From: Gemmatimonadota bacterium
Lineage (GTDB): Bacteria; Gemmatimonadota; Gemmatimonadetes; Gemmatimonadales; Gemmatimonadaceae
Direction: 5' to 3'
DNA: 14,975 nt
NCBI GenBank assembly: GCA_947475795.1
Contig: CANJOX010000031.1
Coordinates: forward strand, 1 to 14,975
A program made the position numbers and the translations under genes. Under the pieces are notes generated by a model. That model was not told the DNA's origin. It saw only the letters and a program-made list of their open reading frames with translations, and did no database searches. This document shows, in pieces, positions 7,883-12,963 of the stretch. Within the stretch, counting starts at the first letter, position 1. Each line of letters opens with the position of its first letter.

Positions 7883-8844
7883 GGGGCGTCCGCCACCGGC
7901 GGCGCCACCGGCGGCGGCGCATGTGGCACCACCCGCCGTACCACACCGTCGGCGGCGGCGAGCTGCGCGCGCGCCGTCTCCGCGTCCACCGCAAGCGCAT
8001 GCATCACCAGCGCCAGTTTCACGGCACCGTCGGCCTGCGCGAGCAGCGCCCGCGCGGCCTCGCGCGACAGGCCGGTCACGTCGATCACGATGCGCTCGGC
8101 GCGATCCTGCAACTTCACGTTCGTGGCCCGCAGATCGACCATCAGGTTGCCGTAGCTCTTGCCGATGCGGATCATCGCGCCGGTGGTGAGCAGGTTGCAC
8201 ACCAGCTTGGTGGCGGTGCCCGCCTTGAGCCGGGTGGAGCCGGTCAGCGCTTCGGGACCGACCACCGGCAGGATGCAGAGATCGGCCACCGCCCGCATGG
8301 CTGGCGGTGGCTCAGTGCAGGCGATGAGCAGCGTGCGGGCGCCGAGCGCGCGCGCCTGCGTGAGCGCCCCGCGCACGAACGGCGTGCTGCCGGAGGCCGC
8401 AATGCCGCACACCACATCGTGCGCCTGCACGTGGTGCGCGTCCATCACCGCCGCGCCGGCAGCCGGGTCGTCCTCGGCCCCTTCGATGGGATTGCGCAGC
8501 GCGGTGTCACCGCCGGCAATGATGCCCACCACCATCGCGGGATCGGTCCCGAAGGTGGGCGGACATTCGCTGGCGTCGAGCACGCCGAGCCGCCCCGAGG
8601 TGCCCGCGCCCACGTACAGCAGGCGTCCACCGCGGCGGAAGGCCGCCTCGATCGCGGCGATGGCCTCGGCGATCGGCTCGCGCTGGGAGGCGACCGCGTC
8701 CACGACGCCGCGGTCCTCGGCGGTGATGAGATCCACGATCGCGAGCGGCGACGCGAGATCGATGTCCACGGTGCGCGGATTGCGGCGTTCCGTGACGCGA
8801 GTGTCCAGCGTCGGTGCGGGCACGGGATCGGGTTGGAGTGCCAT
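7879..8844 (-). CDS. murQ: N-acetylmuramic acid 6-phosphate etherase
   Basis: MurQ cleaves the lactyl ether of MurNAc-6-phosphate to give GlcNAc-6-phosphate and D-lactate in the cytoplasm. The 321-residue product has a SIS domain close to E. coli MurQ. It carries YVGAGTSGRLG (77-87), LDASECPP (89-96) with Glu93 matching E. coli Glu83, EGAED (121-125) with Glu124 matching Glu114, IAASGSTPFV, GSTRLKAGTA and GNLMVDL. Both catalytic glutamates are present. The ATG at 8844 gives the usual short leader before the VTERRNP segment. Longer in-frame starts up to 9231 would overlap the divergent gene and have no family similarity. The ribosome site is weak. The C-terminus ends in a short Pro/Ala-rich tail absent from E. 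coli MurQ. It is the first gene of murQ-anmK-nagZ. No murR-type regulator or murP-type transporter is beside it. Confidence 0.96.
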   Translation of the reverse strand: MALQPDPVPAPTLDTRVTERRNPRTVDIDLASPLAIVDLITAEDRGVVDAVASQREPIAEAIAAIEAAFRRGGRLLYVGAGTSGRLGVLDASECPPTFGTDPAMVVGIIAGGDTALRNPIEGAEDDPAAGAAVMDAHHVQAHDVVCGIAASGSTPFVRGALTQARALGARTLLIACTEPPPAMRAVADLCILPVVGPEALTGSTRLKAGTATKLVCNLLTTGAMIRIGKSYGNLMVDLRATNVKLQDRAERIVIDVTGLSREAARALLAQADGAVKLALVMHALAVDAETARAQLAAADGVVRRVVPHAPPPVAPPVADAP

Positions 8845-8947
8845 CGCGCGCTCGGCTGTCTGGCGCGGGCTGCGCGGAGTATGTTGCGACGTACGGCGCG
8901 CCGTGCGGAGATCCGCTGTGCCGCTCACGTCAAACTTAGGAGTCGCC
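8845..8947. promoter_or_regulatory. Divergent promoter region of murQ operon and exported protein gene, with an operator-like dyad
   Basis: This 103-bp spacer should carry the promoters of the murQ operon (minus) and of the gene at 8948 (plus). A near-perfect dyad lies at 8890-8907: its central 12 bases, ACGGCGCGCCGT (8893-8904), are an exact palindrome and the two outer pairs match after one mismatch. It could bind a dimeric repressor or form a hairpin. No clear -35/-10 pair was found on either strand. Confidence 0.35.
8938..8942 (+). promoter_or_regulatory. Ribosome binding site for the gene at 8948
   Basis: AGGAG lies five bases upstream of the ATG at 8948. It is the strongest Shine-Dalgarno in the window and fixes the start of this gene against much longer in-frame extensions that run antisense through murQ. 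Confidence 0.85.
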
Positions 8948-9685
8948 ATGCGCGAATCGCAACCCGCGTGCCGTCCGGTCAGCGCCCATCGTCTCGCGGC
9001 GATCGCACTGATGCTGTGCGGCCTGTCGGCGTCGACGCTGCCGGCGCAGATCCGCGGCCGTCCCGCGCGGCGGGCGCCCGACGCGAGCTGGTGGTTCTCC
9101 GGTGGGGCCGCCGCCGTCGTGCTCAACACCATCGCCGACGGTGCCACACGCTCCACGTGGACCTTCGGCACCGATCCCCGCTGGCAGATGCGTGGTACGC
9201 TCGAGAAGGCGCTCGATGAGGCCACCACCATTGGTGTGTCGGCGGGCTACGGCGTGATCGATCTCACGCTGGTCCCGTTCACCGCCGCGGCGGGCTCGGC
9301 GCCGCCCGCCCCCGTTGTGGCGACCTGCGACACCACCTGTGCGGCCCAGACGCAGCTGTGGTCGCTGATGGGGCAGTTTCGCAGCGGCGGCGGCGCCGGC
9401 TTCTACACGCTCTTCGAAGCCGCCGGCGGCGTGACGGCCTTTCGCGGCATGCAACAGCGCGACAGCGGCACGCCCCTCGGACCGGACAAAGGCCAGGTCG
9501 ATCTCACCGGCACACTCGGCGCGGGCTTCGCGTACGGCCTCTCGAGCAGCCTGCATGTCTCGCTGGTGCAGGAGTTCGGGATGGGATGGCACGCGACCGC
9601 CGACCTCCCCGACGGGGTGGGCCGCACCTGGCGCGCCCGCACCACCCGCGCTTCCCTGCGCTTCGGCTTCGGCGCGCGCCGGTAG
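8948..9685 (+). CDS. Exported protein of unknown function, probable outer-membrane beta-barrel
   Basis: I do not recognise a named family. The 245-residue product starts with a clear signal peptide: a basic start, a hydrophobic core at about 16-30, and a likely cut after Leu-Pro-Ala at 31-33. The mature part alternates small and hydrophobic residues in short strands, for example VSAGYGVIDLTLVPF, AGFYTLFEAAGGV and LHVSLVQEFGMGW. It ends in a strand of the outer-membrane kind, ASLRFGFGARR, with aromatics near the C-terminus. A Cys-x-x-x-Cys segment (CDTTC, mid-protein) may form a disulfide in a loop. The start is fixed by AGGAG five bases upstream. It is divergent from murQ and lies 74 bases before the transpeptidase gene, so the two may be co-transcribed. 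Barrel membership is inferred from strand pattern only. Confidence 0.75.
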   Translation: MRESQPACRPVSAHRLAAIALMLCGLSASTLPAQIRGRPARRAPDASWWFSGGAAAVVLNTIADGATRSTWTFGTDPRWQMRGTLEKALDEATTIGVSAGYGVIDLTLVPFTAAAGSAPPAPVVATCDTTCAAQTQLWSLMGQFRSGGGAGFYTLFEAAGGVTAFRGMQQRDSGTPLGPDKGQVDLTGTLGAGFAYGLSSSLHVSLVQEFGMGWHATADLPDGVGRTWRARTTRASLRFGFGARR

Positions 9686-9750
9686 CTGTGCTGTTTGATC
9701 TCGTGCGCTCCGTCATTCCCTGATCACGCCCCCGGATTTCCCCGCTCCCC

Positions 9751-9754
9751 GAGG
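9751..9754 (+). promoter_or_regulatory. Ribosome binding site for the gamma-glutamyltranspeptidase gene
   Basis: GAGG lies five bases upstream of the ATG at 9760. The in-frame ATG at 9820 has no comparable site, which favours the longer N-terminus. Confidence 0.6.
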
Positions 9755-9759
9755 CACGC

Positions 9760-11592
9760 ATGACCTTTTGTCGCCCCTCCGTCCGCAGCGCCACGCATCG
9801 CGCCACGCATCGCGCCATCATGCGCGTGGTGGGCACCACGATCAGCTGCGCCCTGTTGGCGGCGTGCGCCGATCGCGCACCGGCCACCGCCGAGGGGACC
9901 GGCACGACCGCTGGCGCGCCGATCGATCCGTCGCGTGTAGCGGCCCACTTCCCCGACGGGTGGCGCCTGCCGGCCGGGGCGCGCGCCACGTTCGCCGCGC
10001 AGGCGATGGCGGTGAGCAACAGCCCCGAGGCCAGCGCCGCCGCCGCCGAGATTCTGAAGGCCGGCGGCAACGCAGTGGATGCCGCCGTGGCACTTGGCTT
10101 CGCCTTGGCCGTGGCGTGGCCTGAAGCCGGCAATATCGGCGGTGGTGGCTACACCGTGGTGCACATGGCCGACGGCCGCACCGCGGCCATCGACTACCGC
10201 GAAGTGGCCCCGCTGGCCGCCACGCGCAACATGTACGTAGATGCCAACGGCAAGGTCACCGACCGCAGCATCGAAGGACATCTGGCCAGCGGCGTACCGG
10301 GGGCGGTGGCTGGACTCACCGCCCTGCTCGCCAAGTTCGGCACGCTGCCGCTCGCGCGCGTGATGCAGCCCGCCATCGCGCTGGCCCGTGACGGCTTCGT
10401 GATCGACACCGCGCTGGCCGGCTCGATGGAACGCGCCACCGCGATGGTCACGCGCAACAGTCAGGGCACGCCGTACTTCCCCAACGGCACCGCGCTCGCC
10501 GCGGGCGCGCGCCTCACCCAGCCCGACCTCGCGCGCACCCTGCAGGCCATCGCCGACCGTGGCGCGGACGCGTTCTACACCGGATGGATTGCCGACTCCC
10601 TCGTGGCCGAACAGCGGCGCGGCGGCGGCATCATCACCCGCGCCGACCTCAAGGCGTACACGCCCGCGTGGCGCGAAGCCATCCGCACGACCTATCGAGG
10701 ACACACCCTGCTGGCCATGCCCCCGTCGTCCTCGGGCGGCGTGACGATGACCGAAGCACTCAACATCATCGAACAGACGCCCGCGACGCCCGCCTACGGC
10801 AGCACCCGCTGGTTCCATCTCGTGGGGAGCGCGTATCAGCGCGCCTTCATCGACCGCAACGTAAAAATCGGCGACCCCGCCTTCGTGACCGTGCCCCTCG
10901 CGCAGCTCACGAGCAAGTCGTACGCGAAGGCGCTCGCCGCCACGATCGACGACACGCGTGCTGCGGCCACGAAAGCGCTCGAGCCGGCCATGGCGCAGGC
11001 CGCACGCGAGCCGGAGCACACCACGCACTATTCGGTCGTGGATGCGCAGGGCAACGCCGTGGCCACGACGACCACGCTCAACAACTCGTGGGGATCCGGC
11101 GTGTGGGTGCGCGGTGCCGGCTTCATGCTCAACGACGAGATGGACGACTTCGCGGTGCAGCCGGGCACCCCGAACATGTTCGGCCTCGTGCAGGGTGAAC
11201 AGAACGCGATCCAGCCGGGCAAGCGGATGCTGAGCGCGATGTCGCCGACGATCGTGCTCGACAGCGCCGGTCAGGTGCTGCTGGTCGTCGGCGCCGCCGG
11301 CGGCCCCACGATCATCACGGGCACGAGTCAGGTGATTCTCAACGTCATCGATCACCACATGACGCTGGCCGACGCCATGCGGGCGCCGCGGGTGCACCAT
11401 CAGGCCCTGCCCGACTCCCTCACGTACGAAGACGGCGGCATCGCCCCCGCCGTGCTCGATTCCCTGCGCGCGATGGGCTACGGCCTGCGAAAGCAGCGCT
11501 CGCTGGTGAACATCAACGCGATCATGCGGGTGCAAGGGGGATGGGAAGGACAGCCAGAACCGCGCCGCAGCGGCGCGGCGGTGGGGTACTGA
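9760..11592 (+). CDS. ggt: Gamma-glutamyltranspeptidase, predicted lipoprotein
   Basis: This Ntn-hydrolase is made as a precursor that cuts itself; it then transfers or hydrolyses gamma-glutamyl groups, for example of glutathione, in the periplasm. The 610-residue product aligns with E. coli Ggt along its length. The self-cleavage and nucleophile Thr is Thr421 in EHTTHYSVVD. Other matched residues are Arg147 (DYRE), Thr439, Asn441, Asp463 (MDDF), Ser492 and the Gly514-Gly515 pair. The second serine of the E. coli Ser462-Ser463 pair, which holds the substrate alpha-carboxylate, is Ala493 here. A lipobox LLAAC puts a lipidated Cys at 36, so the enzyme is probably membrane-tethered; E. coli Ggt is soluble. 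The ATG at 9760 is taken for its GAGG site; ATG 9820 would give a 16-residue lipoprotein signal and remains possible. The lid-loop region before NNSWGSG is normal in length. Just after the stop begins a large repeat array. Confidence 0.94.
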   Translation: MTFCRPSVRSATHRATHRAIMRVVGTTISCALLAACADRAPATAEGTGTTAGAPIDPSRVAAHFPDGWRLPAGARATFAAQAMAVSNSPEASAAAAEILKAGGNAVDAAVALGFALAVAWPEAGNIGGGGYTVVHMADGRTAAIDYREVAPLAATRNMYVDANGKVTDRSIEGHLASGVPGAVAGLTALLAKFGTLPLARVMQPAIALARDGFVIDTALAGSMERATAMVTRNSQGTPYFPNGTALAAGARLTQPDLARTLQAIADRGADAFYTGWIADSLVAEQRRGGGIITRADLKAYTPAWREAIRTTYRGHTLLAMPPSSSGGVTMTEALNIIEQTPATPAYGSTRWFHLVGSAYQRAFIDRNVKIGDPAFVTVPLAQLTSKSYAKALAATIDDTRAAATKALEPAMAQAAREPEHTTHYSVVDAQGNAVATTTTLNNSWGSGVWVRGAGFMLNDEMDDFAVQPGTPNMFGLVQGEQNAIQPGKRMLSAMSPTIVLDSAGQVLLVVGAAGGPTIITGTSQVILNVIDHHMTLADAMRAPRVHHQALPDSLTYEDGGIAPAVLDSLRAMGYGLRKQRSLVNINAIMRVQGGWEGQPEPRRSGAAVGY

Positions 11593-11753
11593 TCCCCAAG
11601 GTACGCCGTTGCCTTCTCACGCGGTTGTGTACTCACGCCGTTTTGTACTCACGCCGTTTTGTACTCACGCCGTTTTGTACTCACGCCGTTTTGTACTCAC
11701 GCCGTTTTGTACTAACGCCGTTAACTCCTAACGCCGTTGCCTTCTAACGCAGG
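11593..11753 (+). repeat. Left block of 16-bp tandem repeats (10 units, core ACGCCGTT)
   Basis: Ten cores repeat at exactly 16-bp spacing, starting at 11603, 11619, 11635, 11651, 11667, 11683, 11699, 11715, 11731 and 11747. The five central copies are identical over their core and flank (GTACTCACGCCGTTTT). The second (ACGCGGTT) and the last (ACGCAGGT) are degenerate, as expected at array edges. The base before the core is C in the central copies and A in the last three. The block begins 10 bp after the ggt stop codon and is visibly richer in A and T than the genes beside it. There are no unique spacers. Confidence 0.95.
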
Positions 11754-11898
11754 TACATCCTAACGGCGTCAGGATGCAACGGCGTCAGGATGTAACGGCG
11801 TCAGGATGTAACGGCGTCAGGATGCAACCGCGTCAGGATGTAACGGCGTCAGGATGCAACCGCGTCAGGATGTAACGGCGTCAGGATGTAACCGCGTC
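11754..11898 (-). repeat. Middle, inverted block of 16-bp tandem repeats (9 units)
   Basis: Nine units have the core in the opposite direction: AACGGCGT or AACCGCGT on the plus strand, starting at 11762, 11778, 11794, 11810, 11826, 11842, 11858, 11874 and 11890. Every copy is followed by C, and the spacer is AGGATGTA or AGGATGCA. From 11803 two types alternate as 32-bp double units: 11803-11834 and 11835-11866 are identical, and 11867-11898 differs by one base. Because it is inverted against both neighbours, its transcript could pair with either flank. At the left junction, CCTAACGCCGTT (11727-11738) faces AACGGCGTCAGG (11762-11773) with one mismatch. Confidence 0.95.
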
Positions 11899-12000
11899 GA
11901 TCTGCTAACGCCGTTATTTCCTAACGCCGTTGTTTCCTAACGCCCGTTGTTTCCTAACGCCGTTGTATCCTAACGCCCGTCATTTCCGAACGCCCGTCGC
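11899..12000 (+). repeat. Right block of 16/17-bp tandem repeats (6 units)
   Basis: Six units in plus orientation have cores starting at 11908, 11924, 11940, 11957, 11973 and 11990. The third, fifth and sixth carry an extra C (ACGCCCGT), which stretches the next interval to 17 where a following unit exists. The spacer is TGTTTCCTA or a close variant, unlike the GTACTC spacer of the left block. The block ends two bases before the stop codon of the convergent lipoprotein gene. The first bases of that gene's 3' end (TTACCGCCCC) look like one more decayed unit, but this is uncertain. Confidence 0.93.
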
Positions 12001-12002
12001 AG

Positions 12003-12899
12003 TTACCGCCCCTCTTCCCCTTTCACCGTCACCGCCTCACTCAGCGTCACGCTGATCCGCGCGCCCGTGTTGAGGCACGTATCGAAGTTCGCCGTGGCCG
12101 CCGCCGCCGCCGTGCCCGCCGCCGCCCCGGCGGCCGCACCGATCACCGTGCCCTTCGTGTTCTTGCCGATCATCTGCCCCGCGATGGCGCCCAGGATCGC
12201 GCCGCCGGCCACCTTTTTCGCATCCGTGGCTTTGCTCGCGCTGCGCACGCGCTCCGTCGCCGCCGACTGCACCATCGCGTCCATCGCATACGTGCGGCCG
12301 CCGTACGTCACTGACAGCAGCCTCACCGTCAGCGTCGTGGCGTCGTTCGAGTTTCTTGCCGTCTTCGCGTCGGTCACCTCAAACGTGCCCGCCGCGCCTT
12401 CCGGCATGACGAGGCCATTCGTGGCCGTCACCGGCGCATCCAGCGTGGCCGTGAACTTGTCACCCACCGCCGCCGTGTTGCTGCACACCGTGCTGCTGGC
12501 CGCAAAGCGCAGCGATGTGCCAGCCGCGATCACACCCGTCACCGGACCGGCGGGTGCCGCCGGCGCCGCTGCCGGCGCTGGTGCCGGCGTGGGGGCCGGA
12601 CGCGGCGCCGGACGCGGAGCGCGGGGCTTCGGGGCCGGCGGCGGCGGTGCGGGCGCGGCCTCCACCGGCGCCGGCGGTGGCGGTGGGGCGGGCACATCCT
12701 GCAGCTGCGGCTGCACGGAATCGCGCGGTGCCATCGCGAGGTCGCGACCCGCCGCGCTGTCCGCGTTCGCATTCGCGTTCGCGGCCGCCGTCTCGGGGCG
12801 CGACTCGCCGCCGCACGCGGCGAGGGCCGCGAGCGTGACCAGGGACAGGGCAGAGCGCAGGCGCATCGTGGGCCGTGTCGCTCGGGTATATTCACGCAT
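12003..12899 (-). CDS. Lipoprotein with proline-rich linker and C-terminal glycine zipper
   Basis: No named function is recognised. Counting from the ATG at 12899 (298 residues), a signal peptide ends in the lipobox LAAC with Cys30. A long Pro/Ala-rich spacer (about 65-120) includes a basic PAPKPRAPRPAPRPAP stretch that could cross or bind murein. Next is a beta-type domain (about 125-215; VGDKFTATLDAPV, MPEGAAGTFEV, VTYGGRTY). The C-terminal part has a glycine zipper, GGAILGAIAGQMIGKNTKGT with further GxxxG/AxxxA spacing, as in the 17-kDa-antigen (Rick_17kDa/Gly-zipper 2TM) lipoproteins. A short segment with one Cys (FDTCLN) follows. The start is chosen for AGAGG seven bases upstream; ATG 12866 (MRLRSAL) is an alternative that leaves the lipobox at Cys19. 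It probably acts in the outer membrane or periplasm. It is divergent from the ABC gene and ends at the repeat array. Confidence 0.8.
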   Translation of the reverse strand: MREYTRATRPTMRLRSALSLVTLAALAACGGESRPETAAANANANADSAAGRDLAMAPRDSVQPQLQDVPAPPPPPAPVEAAPAPPPPAPKPRAPRPAPRPAPTPAPAPAAAPAAPAGPVTGVIAAGTSLRFAASSTVCSNTAAVGDKFTATLDAPVTATNGLVMPEGAAGTFEVTDAKTARNSNDATTLTVRLLSVTYGGRTYAMDAMVQSAATERVRSASKATDAKKVAGGAILGAIAGQMIGKNTKGTVIGAAAGAAAGTAAAAATANFDTCLNTGARISVTLSEAVTVKGEEGR

Positions 12900-12963
12900 G
12901 TGAAGACCTCTGGGAGAATGACCGGCAGGCCGCGGTCGGCCGCGCCGTCTGGAGTGAAAAAGG
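12900..12963. promoter_or_regulatory. Short divergent spacer with ribosome sites for both neighbours
   Basis: Only 64 bp separate the two divergent start codons. The minus-strand gene has AGAGG at 12907-12911, seven bases from its ATG. The ABC gene has GGAG at 12951-12954, nine bases from its ATG. A TATATT at 12887-12892, inside the minus-strand gene, could be a plus-strand -10, but no matching -35 was seen. The space is too small for two independent promoters, so at least one probably lies within the opposite gene. Confidence 0.5.

Noticed and set aside
7883..8200. N-terminal extension of AnmK by 106 residues
   Set aside because: Runs antisense-free but out of frame through murQ, giving Arg/Gly/Ala low complexity; the GTG at 7882 fits the family start.
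7921..9219. Plus-strand open frame (432 codons)
   Set aside because: Antisense shadow of murQ; composition is not protein-like.
8845..9231. N-terminal extension of MurQ to 9231
   Set aside because: Would overlap the divergent exported protein, which has a strong ribosome site, and lacks similarity to MurQ.
9724..11535. Long minus-strand open frame (603 codons)
   Set aside because: Antisense shadow of ggt with His/Arg/Gly-rich low-complexity translation, caused by high GC at third positions.
11541..11747. Small plus-strand protein of 68 residues with a repeated YSRRFVLTP-like pattern
   Set aside because: It begins inside ggt and is just the translation of the 16-bp repeats, which cycle through all frames; no ribosome site.
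11593..12000. CRISPR array
   Set aside because: Units are only 16 bp and contiguous, spacers are not unique, one block is inverted, and no cas gene is present.
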